Below, piece by piece: positions 24,767 to 34,332 of a DNA stretch of 64,000 bases. The notes beneath the pieces are model-generated. The model had not been told where the DNA came from, did no database searches, and worked only from the letters and a program-made list of their open reading frames with translations. Position 1 is the stretch's first letter. Every line of letters starts with the position of its first letter. This stretch comes from Flavobacterium sp. CFS9 (GTDB lineage: Bacteria > Bacteroidota > Bacteroidia > Flavobacteriales > Flavobacteriaceae), in contig NZ_AP031573.1 of the NCBI RefSeq assembly GCF_041154745.1, positions 2,790,001-2,854,000 of the forward strand, given 5' to 3'. A program made the translations under genes and the position numbers.

Positions 24767-25240
24767 TTGAACACAATTGTTGGAACATATGAGTGTAAAG
24801 TCGATGCTAAAGGGAGGCTGATGCTGCCTGCGCCTTTGAAAAAGCAATTGACTTCCTCTCTTCAGAACGGATTTGTTTTGAAGCGTTCGGTTTTTCAACA
24901 GTGTTTAGAATTGTATCCAATGAGTGAGTGGGATCTGATGATGCAAAAGATCAACAAGCTGAATCGCTTTGTAAAAAAGAACAATGATTTCATTCGAAGA
25001 TTTACTGCAGGTGTGAAAGTGGTAGAGATTGATGCATTGGGGCGATTGTTGGTTCCAAAAGATTTGGTGACCTTTTCGGGTATTTCTAAAGATGTGGTTT
25101 TTTCATCTGCGGTTAATATTGTGGAGATTTGGGATAAGGATTTATATGAAAAATCAATAAGCGGCGAAGATATGGATTTTGCAGATCTAGCCGAAGAAGT
25201 AATGGGAAATATTAATGACGACGACAATGGAATATCATAA
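24767..25240 (+). CDS. mraZ: Transcriptional regulator / division-cluster protein MraZ
   Basis: 157 residues, starting at a TTG that gives the family N-terminus NTIVGTYECKVDAKGRLMLP; the ATG ten bases upstream is in another frame. Two SpoVT/AbrB-like DNA-binding halves are visible: KVDAKGRLMLP (~11-21) and EIDALGRLLVPKDL (~87-100). MraZ forms a ring-shaped oligomer that binds repeats upstream of its own gene and represses the dcw cluster. It overlaps rsmH by 26 bases. Confidence 0.93.
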   Translation: MNTIVGTYECKVDAKGRLMLPAPLKKQLTSSLQNGFVLKRSVFQQCLELYPMSEWDLMMQKINKLNRFVKKNNDFIRRFTAGVKVVEIDALGRLLVPKDLVTFSGISKDVVFSSAVNIVEIWDKDLYEKSISGEDMDFADLAEEVMGNINDDDNGIS

Positions 25241-26123
25241 TCCGGTTTTGCTTCATCCTACAGTTGATGGTTTAAATATTAAACCTGACGGTATTTATGT
25301 GGATGTTACGTTTGGCGGTGGAGGGCATTCAAAAGAAATTTTGAGACGATTAGGGCCAAACGGAAAATTATTTGCTTTTGATCAGGACGAAGATGCGCTG
25401 GCAAATGCACTACCGGATGAACGGTTTACCTTAATTAATGAGAATTTCAGATTCATAAAAAGGTTTTTGCGTTTTCATGGTGTTAAAGGAGTAGATGGAA
25501 TTTTGGCTGACCTGGGGGTTTCATCACATCAGTTTGACGTTCCGGAGAGAGGTTTCTCAACAAGATTTGATGCCGGACTGGATATGCGGATGAGTCAGAA
25601 AAATGATTTAAATGCTTATCGGGTGGTTAACGAATATGAAGAACAGGATTTACGTCGTGTTTTTTTTGATTATGGGGAGTTGAAGAATGCACCGGTTTTG
25701 GCAAGAACAATTGTAGAAGCAAGACAAGGCTATCCAATCAAAACAACAGATGAACTGAAAGAAGTTCTGAAGAAATACCTGCCGGAAAAAGTTCGAAACA
25801 AAATATTGGCTCAGATTTATCAGGCGATTCGAATCGAAGTGAATCAGGAAATGGATGTTTTAAAAGAGTTTATTGAACAGTCTCTGGAAGTTTTAAAACC
25901 AGGCGGAAGATTTTCGGTAATCTCTTATCATTCTTTAGAAGACAGATTAGTGAAAAGATTCATCAAAAACGGAATGTTTGAAGGAGAACCTGAAAGAGAT
26001 TTTTACGGAAATTTTTCAGTTCCGTTTAAAACAATAGGGAAACTGATTGTGCCGGATGAGGCTGAGATTAAAATCAACAACAGAGCAAGAAGTGCTAAAT
26101 TAAGAATTGCGGAGAAGATATAG
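25215..26123 (+). CDS. rsmH: 16S rRNA (cytosine-1402-N4)-methyltransferase RsmH
   Basis: 302 residues from the ATG at 25215; a second ATG at 25227 (MEYHNPVLL) is also plausible and closer to the family consensus. The SAM site DVTFGGGGHSKEILRR (~30-45) and ILADLGVSSHQFD (~97-109) are typical of MraW/RsmH, as is the C-terminal SYHSLEDRLVKRF. It methylates N4 of C1402 in the ribosomal P site. Overlap with mraZ indicates translational coupling. Confidence 0.95.
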   Translation: MTTTMEYHNPVLLHPTVDGLNIKPDGIYVDVTFGGGGHSKEILRRLGPNGKLFAFDQDEDALANALPDERFTLINENFRFIKRFLRFHGVKGVDGILADLGVSSHQFDVPERGFSTRFDAGLDMRMSQKNDLNAYRVVNEYEEQDLRRVFFDYGELKNAPVLARTIVEARQGYPIKTTDELKEVLKKYLPEKVRNKILAQIYQAIRIEVNQEMDVLKEFIEQSLEVLKPGGRFSVISYHSLEDRLVKRFIKNGMFEGEPERDFYGNFSVPFKTIGKLIVPDEAEIKINNRARSAKLRIAEKI

Positions 26124-26215
26124 TTTGTGAGATGTTGGTTGTGAGATGTAAAATGTGAGACGTGAGTTTGAAACCATAAACAACAAACTATTAACAATAA
26201 ACAGTCAAACGGGTT
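26124..26215. repeat. GTGAGATGT-type direct repeats in the rsmH-ftsL spacer
   Basis: The spacer contains three near copies of TGTGAGATGT / TGTGAGACGT. On the other strand these read as ACATCTCACA, the same family as the repeat near 16.6 kb. A second part holds AACAACAAACTATTAACAAT units. Confidence 0.5.
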
Positions 26216-26238
26216 ACTATAATATATAGGTAGAAAAA

Positions 26239-26586
26239 ATGAAAAGTGGTGTATTTGATATATTAAAAGCGAGGTTTCTGATTCATGATGATGCTATAAA
26301 AAACTGGCGTTTCATTGTTTTTATCATTCTGCTTGCCATTTTGATGATCGCCAATACACAGCGTTACGAACAGAAGGTATTTGAAATCGCAAAACTGAAC
26401 AACGAAGTAAAAGAATTGCGATCTGAGTTTGTAGACCGCCGTTCAGAGTTAATGAAGTTAAAAATGGAATCCACGATATCGGATAAAATGCTGGAGAAGA
26501 AAATTTTTCCATCCACAGTTCCTCCGATTAAAATAGAAGTAAAAAAAGAAGAAGAAAAAAGTTTCTTTAAAAGAATATGGCAGTAG
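26239..26586 (+). CDS. ftsL: FtsL-like cell division protein
   Basis: 115 residues with FtsL architecture: a short cytoplasmic N-terminus, one membrane helix (RFIVFIILLAILMIANT, ~24-40), then a leucine-zipper-like periplasmic coil (AKLNNEVKELRSEFVDRRSE). Sequence identity to E. coli FtsL is not expected; the assignment rests on topology and position between rsmH and ftsI. FtsL links FtsQ to the FtsWI synthase in the divisome. It overlaps ftsI by ten bases. Confidence 0.85.
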   Translation: MKSGVFDILKARFLIHDDAIKNWRFIVFIILLAILMIANTQRYEQKVFEIAKLNNEVKELRSEFVDRRSELMKLKMESTISDKMLEKKIFPSTVPPIKIEVKKEEEKSFFKRIWQ

Positions 26587-28586
26587 AAGATAAACATATA
26601 TCCTACAGAATTTACCTCGTAGCAGTTTTCATCTTTGTGATGGCAATTGCTATTGTTGTTAAGTTAACCAATATTCAGTGGGTTGAAGGTGATTATTACA
26701 GAAAACTGGCGAAGCAGCGTACCGTTAGAAATTTTGTAATTCCGGCTAACAAAGGGAATATTTATTCGGCTGACGGAAGTTTACTGGCTACGTCTATTCC
26801 GAATTATGAAATTCGTTTCGATGCGAAAGCGCCAAAAACGGAGACTTTTGAAAAATATGTAAAAGCATTATCCGATTCATTGGCTACCGTTTTAGACAGA
26901 CCGGGAGGTTATTACGAGCAGGAATTAAGAAAAGCCAGAGCTAATAAAAATCGTTATTATCTGATTGCCCGCAATTTGAGTTATACCGAATATGTGAAAA
27001 TTAAAGGATTCCCTTTGTTCAGTTTAGGAGCTTTTAAAGGAGGGATAATTGTGGAGCAGGAAACCGTTAGAAAACATCCGATCGGTAAAATCGCAGAAAG
27101 AACAATTGGATACGATCGTATTGACCCTGCAACCGGAATCGAAGTGGGTAAAGGAATCGAATGGGCTTTTAAAAGTTATCTGAACGGAAAAGACGGAAAA
27201 ATTTTAAAGCAGAAAATTGCAAAAGGACAATGGAAACCTATCCGCGATTTAAATGAAGTAGATCCGATAGATGGATACGATGTGATTTCGACGATTGATG
27301 TTTTCATTCAGGACATTGCACATCATGCTTTATTAAAGCAATTGGAAGATTACGAAGCCGATCATGGTTGTGTAGTGGTGATGGAGACGGAAACTGGTCA
27401 CGTAAAAGCGATTTCAAATTTGGGAAGATCAGAAGACGGATCTTATTATGAAACCACCAATTACGCTATAGCCGAGTCTCATGAGCCGGGATCGACTTTC
27501 AAATTGGTAGATTTAATGGCGATTTTAGAAGATAAAGTGGCAGATACCAGTACAGTTTATGACAGTAAAGGCGGAGAGATCAGATATTACGGAAGAGCCG
27601 TTCGCGATTCGCACAGAGGAGGGTATGGTAAAATTTCGTTAGCGCGTGGTTTTGAGCTTTCATCCAATACAGTGATGGTTCAGGCAGTTTATGAAAGTTA
27701 CAAAAGCAATCCGTCAAAATTTGTGGATCATATTAAGAGTTTTGGGTTGCACAGAACATTAGGATTACACTTTAAGGGTGAAGGAAGAGCTATTATTCCG
27801 CGTCCTGGAGATAAAAACTGGTCAGGAGTTTCGCTTCCGTGGATGGCTTTTGGTTACGGAGTTTCGGTAACACCAATGCAGACACTGGCATTGTACAATG
27901 CGGTTGCAAATAATGGAGTGATGGTTAAACCACAGTTTGTTTCGGAAATAAAAGAGTGGAACAAGACCATTAAGAAATTTGATGTAGAAGTGATCAATCC
28001 GAAAGTATGTTCACAGGAAACCATCGATAAGGTGAGAGCAGTATTACTTAATGTGGTTAAAAAAGGAACGGGTTCTAAGCTGTATTCGAAAGATTTTTCG
28101 ATGGCAGGAAAAACAGGAACAGCACAGGTTAATTATGGAGGGAAAGAAGGAAAGTCAGGCTTGTATTACGCCTCTTCTTTTGTGGGATATTTTCCTGCCG
28201 ATCATCCTAAATATTCTTGTATAGTAGTAGTGCATAAGCCCAATACGTCAAGAAACAATTATTACGGAGCAGATGTTGCCGGACCGGTTTTTAAAAGAAT
28301 CGCTCAAAAGATATTTACAGATGCGCCGTCAACGAATAGGATAAAAAGACTGGATTCAAGAATTCCAAAACAGGAAAATAGTTTTAATAAGTACACAGCA
28401 GAAGCTAATAAAAAATTAAATCAGATTCCGGATTTAAAAGGAATGCCGGGAATGGATGCCGTTGCTTTATTAGAGAATCTGGATTTGAAAGTAAAAGTAA
28501 TTGGAGTTGGAAAAGTGAAAAAACAATCCATTCAGGCAGGACAAAACATTATTAAGAAATCAACAATAGTATTAGAATTATCGTGA
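26577..28586 (+). CDS. ftsI: Penicillin-binding protein FtsI (division transpeptidase) with PASTA domain
   Basis: 669 residues with one N-terminal membrane helix, a PBP dimerisation domain and a transpeptidase domain. The three active-site motifs are S306-T-F-K309 (EPGSTFK), S362-S-N364 and K512-T-G514 (AGKTGTAQ). The C-terminal ~60 residues (IPDLKGMPGMDAVALLENLD) form a PASTA domain, normal in Bacteroidota but absent from E. coli FtsI. It cross-links septal peptidoglycan together with FtsW. Its stop overlaps the GTG start of murE by four bases. Confidence 0.95.
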   Translation: MAVEDKHISYRIYLVAVFIFVMAIAIVVKLTNIQWVEGDYYRKLAKQRTVRNFVIPANKGNIYSADGSLLATSIPNYEIRFDAKAPKTETFEKYVKALSDSLATVLDRPGGYYEQELRKARANKNRYYLIARNLSYTEYVKIKGFPLFSLGAFKGGIIVEQETVRKHPIGKIAERTIGYDRIDPATGIEVGKGIEWAFKSYLNGKDGKILKQKIAKGQWKPIRDLNEVDPIDGYDVISTIDVFIQDIAHHALLKQLEDYEADHGCVVVMETETGHVKAISNLGRSEDGSYYETTNYAIAESHEPGSTFKLVDLMAILEDKVADTSTVYDSKGGEIRYYGRAVRDSHRGGYGKISLARGFELSSNTVMVQAVYESYKSNPSKFVDHIKSFGLHRTLGLHFKGEGRAIIPRPGDKNWSGVSLPWMAFGYGVSVTPMQTLALYNAVANNGVMVKPQFVSEIKEWNKTIKKFDVEVINPKVCSQETIDKVRAVLLNVVKKGTGSKLYSKDFSMAGKTGTAQVNYGGKEGKSGLYYASSFVGYFPADHPKYSCIVVVHKPNTSRNNYYGADVAGPVFKRIAQKIFTDAPSTNRIKRLDSRIPKQENSFNKYTAEANKKLNQIPDLKGMPGMDAVALLENLDLKVKVIGVGKVKKQSIQAGQNIIKKSTIVLELS

Positions 28587-30046
28587 AAATACTGAAAGAC
28601 ATATTATACAAAGTAGCGATTGAATCTGTAACAGGTTCAACAGAAATCGATATACATAAAATTGATTTTGATTCAAGAAAAATTGAGGCAAATGATGTTT
28701 TTGTGGCTATTCGCGGATCACTTTCAGATGGTCATGATTATATTGAAAAAGCAATCCAATTAGGGGCAATTGCAATTATTTGCGATACGTTACCTGAAAA
28801 TATTGAAAAAGGAATAACCTACATAAAAGTAAAAGATACTAATACAGCTCTGGCTTTTATGGCGGCTAATTATTTCGGAAATCCATCCGAAAAGTTAAAG
28901 TTGGTGGGAGTTACCGGTACAAACGGAAAAACAACCATTGCATCATTATTGTTTCAGTTGTTTCAAAAAGCAGGTTTTAAAGTTGGCTTATTGTCGACCG
29001 TAAAAATTAGGATCGATGAAACTGAATTTCCTGCAACACACACCACTCCGGATTCGATTACAATCAATCATTATCTGAATGAAATGATCGAAGCGGGTGT
29101 TACGCATTGTTTTATGGAAGTGAGTTCGCATGGAATTCACCAAAAACGAACAGAAGCACTGCATTTTGTTGGAGGGATTTTCACGAATTTATCACACGAT
29201 CATTTAGATTATCACCCAACTTTTGCGGAATACAGAGATGTGAAAAAATCGTTTTTCGATTCTTTACCGAAAACAGCCTTCGTTTTATCCAACATCGATG
29301 ATAAAAACGGAGCGGTAATGCTTCAAAATACAGTAGCCAGAAAGTTTACTTACGCTTTAAAAACGTATGCCGACTTTAAAGCGCAGATTTTGGAGAGTCA
29401 GTTATCAGGTTTATTATTGAAAGTTAACGACAATGAAGTTTGGGTAAAATTAATCGGAACGTTTAATGCTTATAACGTTTTGGCAATTTATGGAACAGCC
29501 GTGCAGTTAGGAATGGATAGTCTTGAAGCGTTACGCTTACTGTCTGATTTAGAAAGTGTTTCGGGACGTTTTCAGTACATTGTTTCAGAAGGAAACATTA
29601 CAGCAATCGTTGATTATGCACATACTCCGGATGCCTTAGACAATGTTTTAAAAACCATTAATGATATCCGTACCAAAAATGAACAGTTGTTAACAGTTGT
29701 AGGTTGTGGAGGAAACAGAGATAAAACCAAAAGGCCTATAATGGCAAAAATCGCTACAGATTTGAGCGATAAAGCAATTTTAACGTCAGATAATCCAAGA
29801 AATGAAGATCCTGAAGTGATTTTAGATGAAATGGAGAAAGGCGTTGAAGCTCACAATTATAAAAAGATATTAAGAATTTCAGATAGAAAACAAGCAATTA
29901 AAACGGCTTGTCAATTGGCTCAGCCCAATGATATCATACTAATTGCAGGAAAAGGACATGAAACGTATCAGGAGATAAACGGGGTACGTCATCATTTTGA
30001 TGATATGGAAACGGTAAAGGAAATTTTAGAACAACTAGAAAAATAA
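28583..30046 (+). CDS. murE: UDP-MurNAc-L-Ala-D-Glu: meso-diaminopimelate ligase MurE
   Basis: 487 residues starting at a GTG that overlaps the ftsI stop (GTGA). The Mur ligase P-loop GTNGKTT is at 112-118, the carbamylated-lysine region is further on, and the DNPR motif (403-406), which marks meso-diaminopimelate specificity rather than lysine, is present. It adds the third amino acid of the peptidoglycan stem peptide. Reads as complete. Confidence 0.95.
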   Translation: MKILKDILYKVAIESVTGSTEIDIHKIDFDSRKIEANDVFVAIRGSLSDGHDYIEKAIQLGAIAIICDTLPENIEKGITYIKVKDTNTALAFMAANYFGNPSEKLKLVGVTGTNGKTTIASLLFQLFQKAGFKVGLLSTVKIRIDETEFPATHTTPDSITINHYLNEMIEAGVTHCFMEVSSHGIHQKRTEALHFVGGIFTNLSHDHLDYHPTFAEYRDVKKSFFDSLPKTAFVLSNIDDKNGAVMLQNTVARKFTYALKTYADFKAQILESQLSGLLLKVNDNEVWVKLIGTFNAYNVLAIYGTAVQLGMDSLEALRLLSDLESVSGRFQYIVSEGNITAIVDYAHTPDALDNVLKTINDIRTKNEQLLTVVGCGGNRDKTKRPIMAKIATDLSDKAILTSDNPRNEDPEVILDEMEKGVEAHNYKKILRISDRKQAIKTACQLAQPNDIILIAGKGHETYQEINGVRHHFDDMETVKEILEQLEK

Positions 30047-30135
30047 TAAAATGGAAATTCCAAATTCCAAAAACCAATCAGGATTGGGATTTGGGATTTA
30101 AGAATTGGAATTTAATTCGAAATTGGAATTTAAAA
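30047..30135. repeat. ATTCCAA / TTGGAAT repeat in the murE-mraY spacer
   Basis: Two ATTCCAA units are followed by GGGATTTGGGATTT and then two TTGGAATTT units, so the two halves can pair imperfectly. Same family as the inverted repeat after gldC. Confidence 0.6.
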
Positions 30136-30146
30136 AATAGAAAAAC

Positions 30147-31382
30147 ATGCTATACTATTTATTTGAATATTTAGACAAAACATTAGATGTACCGGGAACG
30201 GGAGTTTTTCAGTACATCACTTTCAGATCGGCTTTAGCATTCATGCTTTCGTTGCTTTTGTCAACGATTTACGGAAAAAGAATTATAAACTTTTTACGTA
30301 ATCAGCAAGTGGGTGAAACGGTTCGTGAGTTAGGTCTTGCAGGTCAGAATGAAAAAGCAGGAACTCCAACAATGGGAGGACTGATTATCATTTTTGCGAC
30401 CCTTGTACCGGTTTTGTTATTCGCTCGTTTGCATAACATCTATATCGTATTGCTTATTGTAACGACGCTTTGGATGGGTAGTATTGGTTTTGTGGACGAT
30501 TATATCAAAATATTCAAAAAAGACAAACAAGGACTTAAAGGAATTTTTAAAGTGATTGGACAAGTTGGTCTTGGAATCATTGTGGGATCAGTTCTGTATT
30601 TTAATCCGGCGGTAACGGTTCGAACTGATACGGGCAGAACGGATGTTTTTAAAACAGCAACAAACAATTCAACTATAGTTTTACCGGCACCGGTAGAAGA
30701 AAAATCTACTGCAACGACAATTCCTTTTGTGAAAAATAATGAATTTGACTATGCCGAAGTTTTGGCATGGACTGGTGAAGGATATGAAAAATGGGCTTGG
30801 TTGATTTTTATTCCCGTGGTTATTTTTATCATCACGGCTGTTTCTAATGGAGCGAATTTAACGGATGGTATTGACGGACTCGCGGCCGGAACTTCGGCGG
30901 TTTCTGTACTCGCTCTCGGAATATTTACATTCGTTTCCGGGAATATTATTTTTTCCAACTATCTGAATATAATGTATATCCCCAATTCGGGAGAAATGAC
31001 TGTGTTTATATCCGCATTTGTGGGAGCTTTAATTGGATTTTTATGGTACAATTCATTTCCGGCATCTGTGTTTATGGGAGATACAGGAAGTTTGACTATT
31101 GGTGGAATTATTGCCGTTTTAGCGATTGCCGTTCGTAAAGAAATACTGATTGTTTTATTCTGCGGAATTTTCCTTGCTGAAAGTGCTTCCGTAATTATTC
31201 AGGTTACCTATTTTAAATATACGAAAAAACGTTTCGGAGAAGGACGAAGAATTTTCCTGATGTCACCGCTGCATCATCATTATCAGAAAAAGGGATATCA
31301 TGAAAGTAAGATTGTGACCCGTTTCTGGATTGTTGCCGTAATGTTAGCCATATTGTCAATCGTTACTTTAAAACTAAGATAA
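30147..31382 (+). CDS. mraY: Phospho-N-acetylmuramoyl-pentapeptide transferase MraY
   Basis: 411 residues, about 50 longer than the E. coli enzyme. Conserved parts include KAGTPTMGG (~70), the catalytic-site FVDDYIK (~117), [12 protein letters not shown] (~237) and the C-terminal [12 protein letters not shown] with the HHH signature. The extra length is an insert at about residues 155-215 (after [16 protein letters not shown]), probably a loop between helices. It transfers phospho-MurNAc-pentapeptide to undecaprenyl phosphate, giving lipid I. The insert appears to be a lineage feature. Confidence 0.94.
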   Translation: MLYYLFEYLDKTLDVPGTGVFQYITFRSALAFMLSLLLSTIYGKRIINFLRNQQVGETVRELGLAGQNEKAGTPTMGGLIIIFATLVPVLLFARLHNIYIVLLIVTTLWMGSIGFVDDYIKIFKKDKQGLKGIFKVIGQVGLGIIVGSVLYFNPAVTVRTDTGRTDVFKTATNNSTIVLPAPVEEKSTATTIPFVKNNEFDYAEVLAWTGEGYEKWAWLIFIPVVIFIITAVSNGANLTDGIDGLAAGTSAVSVLALGIFTFVSGNIIFSNYLNIMYIPNSGEMTVFISAFVGALIGFLWYNSFPASVFMGDTGSLTIGGIIAVLAIAVRKEILIVLFCGIFLAESASVIIQVTYFKYTKKRFGEGRRIFLMSPLHHHYQKKGYHESKIVTRFWIVAVMLAILSIVTLKLR

Positions 31383-31384
31383 TG

Positions 31385-31470
31385 TTAAATGTAAAATGTT
31401 ATATGTTGGATGTGAAAAACTTTGAATTGTCTCTTACATCTTACAGTTCACATCTAACAATAAAAATATA
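31385..31470. repeat. ATGT / ACAT inverted stutter repeat in the mraY-murD spacer
   Basis: Left half: ATGTAAAATGTTATATGT and TGGATGTGAA. Right half: TCTTACATCTTACAGTTCAC and ATCTAAC. The halves are imperfect inverse complements and share units with the repeats near 16.6 and 26.1 kb. Confidence 0.55.
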
Positions 31471-31474
31471 AACT

Positions 31475-32806
31475 ATGAGATTAGTTGTTCTTGGCGGAGG
31501 AGAAAGCGGTGTAGGTACTGCTATTCTTGGAAAGAAAAAAGGATACGATGTTTTTGTATCAGATTTTGGAAAGATAAAAGAGAGTTACAAGGAAGTTCTT
31601 ATCATTAATAAAATTCCCTGGGAAGAGGAGCAGCATACCGAAGATCTGATTTTAAATGCTGATGTGGTCATGAAGAGTCCGGGGATTCCTGATAAGTCAC
31701 CAATCGTAAAGAAGTTGGTAGCAGCAGGAGTAAAAGTGATTTCGGAAATAGAATTTGCAAAACCTTTTACAGAAGCGTTGACTATTGGAATTACAGGTAG
31801 TAACGGAAAAACGACTACCACTATGCTGACACATTATTTATTAAAATCAGCAGGCTTGAATGTAGGTTTGGGAGGGAATATAGGAAAGAGTTTTGCCTGG
31901 CAGGTAGCCGAGAATAAATACGATGCATACGTTCTTGAATTAAGCAGTTTTCAGTTAGACGGAATAATAGATTACAGACCGGATATTGCAATTATAACCA
32001 ATATTAGTCCTGATCATCTCGACAGATATGAATATAAATATGAAAATTATATCAATTCGAAATTCCGAATAACGATGAACCAGACCGAAAGCGATTATCT
32101 CATTTACGATGCAGATGATGAAGCAAGTACAGTATGGTTAAAAAACAACAAAACAAAAGCAAAATTAATTCCTTTCTCATTGACGAAAGCATTTGAAGAA
32201 GGAGCTTCTATAAATAACAACAAAATGGAAATAAAGATCAACCAAGAAGAGTTTACAATGGACACAGAACACATTGCGTTAGAAGGAAAACATAACATGA
32301 AAAACGCAATGGCAGCAAGCTCCGTAGCGAAATTGATGCAAATTAGAAATGCAACAATCCGCGAAAGTTTATCTAATTTTCAGGGTGTTGAACACCGTTT
32401 AGAAAAAGTACTTAAAATTCAGAATGTACAATATATCAACGATTCAAAAGCAACAAATGTTAATGCGACTTTCTTTGCTTTAGACAGTATGAATGTTCCA
32501 ACCGTATGGATTGTTGGTGGAGTAGATAAAGGAAACGATTACAACGAACTGATGTCATTAGTTCGCGAAAAAGTAAAAGCGATCATTTGTCTTGGAATTG
32601 ACAATCATAAAATTATCAGTGCCTTCGGAAATGTGGTTGACATTATGGTCGAAGTAAATAACATGAACGATGCTGTAAAAACAGCACAGCGTTTAAGTGA
32701 AAAAGGGGATGCTGTTTTATTGTCTCCGGCCTGCGCAAGTTTCGATTTATTTGAAAGCTACGAAGACAGAGGAAGACAGTTTAAGCAAGCGGTACACAAC
32801 TTGTAG
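31475..32806 (+). CDS. murD: UDP-MurNAc-L-alanine: D-glutamate ligase MurD
   Basis: 443 residues. The N-terminal UDP-binding domain starts RLVVLGGGESGVGTAILGKK. The ATP P-loop GSNGKTT is at 108-114, and NDSKATN near residue 327 belongs to the C-terminal domain. The ending LLSPACASFDLFESYEDRGR is a MurD signature. It adds D-glutamate to UDP-MurNAc-L-Ala. Confidence 0.95.
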   Translation: MRLVVLGGGESGVGTAILGKKKGYDVFVSDFGKIKESYKEVLIINKIPWEEEQHTEDLILNADVVMKSPGIPDKSPIVKKLVAAGVKVISEIEFAKPFTEALTIGITGSNGKTTTTMLTHYLLKSAGLNVGLGGNIGKSFAWQVAENKYDAYVLELSSFQLDGIIDYRPDIAIITNISPDHLDRYEYKYENYINSKFRITMNQTESDYLIYDADDEASTVWLKNNKTKAKLIPFSLTKAFEEGASINNNKMEIKINQEEFTMDTEHIALEGKHNMKNAMAASSVAKLMQIRNATIRESLSNFQGVEHRLEKVLKIQNVQYINDSKATNVNATFFALDSMNVPTVWIVGGVDKGNDYNELMSLVREKVKAIICLGIDNHKIISAFGNVVDIMVEVNNMNDAVKTAQRLSEKGDAVLLSPACASFDLFESYEDRGRQFKQAVHNL

Positions 32807-32814
32807 AAAATAGT

Positions 32815-32890
32815 TTAAAGTTTCATGTTTCAAGTTCGAAGCCTGAAACTTAAACATGAAACCTGAAACAAAAGAAACCTGAAATAAAAG
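32815..32890. repeat. GTTTCAAG / CCTGAAAC inverted stutter repeat in the murD-ftsW spacer
   Basis: TTTCATGTTTCAAGTTCG in the left half pairs with copies of CTGAAACTTAAACATGAAAC in the right half; several 7-8 base units repeat within the right half. Same family as the palindrome at 60.6 kb. Confidence 0.6.
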
Positions 32891-32893
32891 ATT

Positions 32894-34207
32894 ATGAAAG
32901 AGCTGGTGAACAAATTAAAAGGAGACAGAGTAATATGGTCATTCGTGGCTTTATTGGCGTTGTTTTCATTTATGCCTGTTTTTAGTGCGAGTAGTAATCT
33001 GGCGTATATAGGTCACGGAACCGGAAATACATTAGGGTATTTAGTGAAGCATCTGGCTCACGTTTGTATTGGTTTTTTAATTATTTACTGGGTACATCGC
33101 GTGCCGTATCACTATTTCAGGGCGATTTCGAAAATTGCACTGCCTATTGTGTGGTTTTTGCTGCTTTATACCTTGTTGAAGGGAACTGTTATTGCAGGTG
33201 CAAATGCGAGTCGTTGGATTCAGGTTCCTTTTATCGGAATCACGTTTCAAACGTCGACTCTGGCGGCCAGTATATTATTCATATTTGTGGCGCGTTATCT
33301 GTCGAAAACCAAAGAAGAAAATGAGCCTTTTCAGGTATCGCTGATACAGCTTTGGCTGCCTGTTTTTATAACACTGGCACTTATTTTACCGGCGAACTTT
33401 TCAACTACAGCGTTGATTTTTGCGATGGTAATTATGTTGACGTTTATTGGCAGGTATCCGTTAAAATATATTGGTTTCATTATCGGTTCAGGAATTGCCA
33501 TGTTTGCGTTCTTCCTTTTGGTAGCAAAAGCATTCCCGGATTCCAGATTCTTTAGCAGGGTTAGTACCTGGGGAAGCCGTATAGAGAACTTTACTACTGA
33601 TAAACCGGATGAAGATGATTATCAGATTGAGAAAGCAAAAATTGCAATCGCTTCAGGGAGATTAGGGGGAGTAGGTCCGGGGAAAAGTGTTCAGAAGAAC
33701 TTTTTGCCACAGTCTTCTTCCGATTTTATTTATGCGATTATTGTAGAGGAATATGGTTTAGTAGGAGGGGTAGCAATATTGATTTTGTACTTATTGTTGT
33801 TGTTCCGATTTGTGATCGCCTCACACAAGGCCAATACGTTATTTGGAAAGCTCGTCGTCGTCGGACTCGGGTTTCCGATGATCTTCCAGGCGATGATCAA
33901 TATGGCTGTTGCAGTCGAATTATTGCCGGTAACAGGACAGACCCTTCCGTTGATTAGTAGTGGAGGTAGTTCGATTTGGATGACCTGTTTCTCCCTTGGA
34001 ATTATCATTAGTGTGACGAAAAAAGAAGAAGAAATTGCTGAAGAACAGGAGGAAAAAGAAAGACGAAGAGAAGCTCTTCAAAGATTAATTGATAAAGAAT
34101 TAGCAGAAGAAGATCTGCCTGCTGATGAAAAGATATACGAAGAAGAGGGAATGTACTCGATTCAGGATAATTCCAGAAATCCGATGAATGCGGTTTTAAA
34201 TAAGTAA
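32894..34207 (+). CDS. ftsW: Septal peptidoglycan glycosyltransferase FtsW (SEDS family)
   Basis: 437 residues, about ten membrane helices. SEDS signatures are present: ANASRWIQVPFIGITFQTS (~102-120), the long extracellular loop, and the C-terminal PVTGQTLPLISSGGSSIW. The final ~65 residues are a charged cytoplasmic tail. FtsW polymerises lipid II with FtsI at the septum. RodA is the main alternative, but dcw position favours FtsW. Confidence 0.93.
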   Translation: MKELVNKLKGDRVIWSFVALLALFSFMPVFSASSNLAYIGHGTGNTLGYLVKHLAHVCIGFLIIYWVHRVPYHYFRAISKIALPIVWFLLLYTLLKGTVIAGANASRWIQVPFIGITFQTSTLAASILFIFVARYLSKTKEENEPFQVSLIQLWLPVFITLALILPANFSTTALIFAMVIMLTFIGRYPLKYIGFIIGSGIAMFAFFLLVAKAFPDSRFFSRVSTWGSRIENFTTDKPDEDDYQIEKAKIAIASGRLGGVGPGKSVQKNFLPQSSSDFIYAIIVEEYGLVGGVAILILYLLLLFRFVIASHKANTLFGKLVVVGLGFPMIFQAMINMAVAVELLPVTGQTLPLISSGGSSIWMTCFSLGIIISVTKKEEEIAEEQEEKERRREALQRLIDKELAEEDLPADEKIYEEEGMYSIQDNSRNPMNAVLNK

Positions 34208-34320
34208 GTATAGAGCAAGAGCAGCTGGGGTAATAGAAGAAAGAGAATAGAAGAAAGAGGATAGAGAAATAGGTTGATAAGTTATTGGGGAAACTCATGA
34301 TTCATAACTGACAACTCATA

Positions 34321-34332
34321 ATGATAAAAAAG
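34321..34332 (+). other. Alternative upstream start of murG
   Basis: An in-frame ATG at 34321 lies four codons before the start I prefer (34333). The longer form [10 protein letters not shown] would simply add a short basic leader; sequence alone does not decide. Confidence 0.3.
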
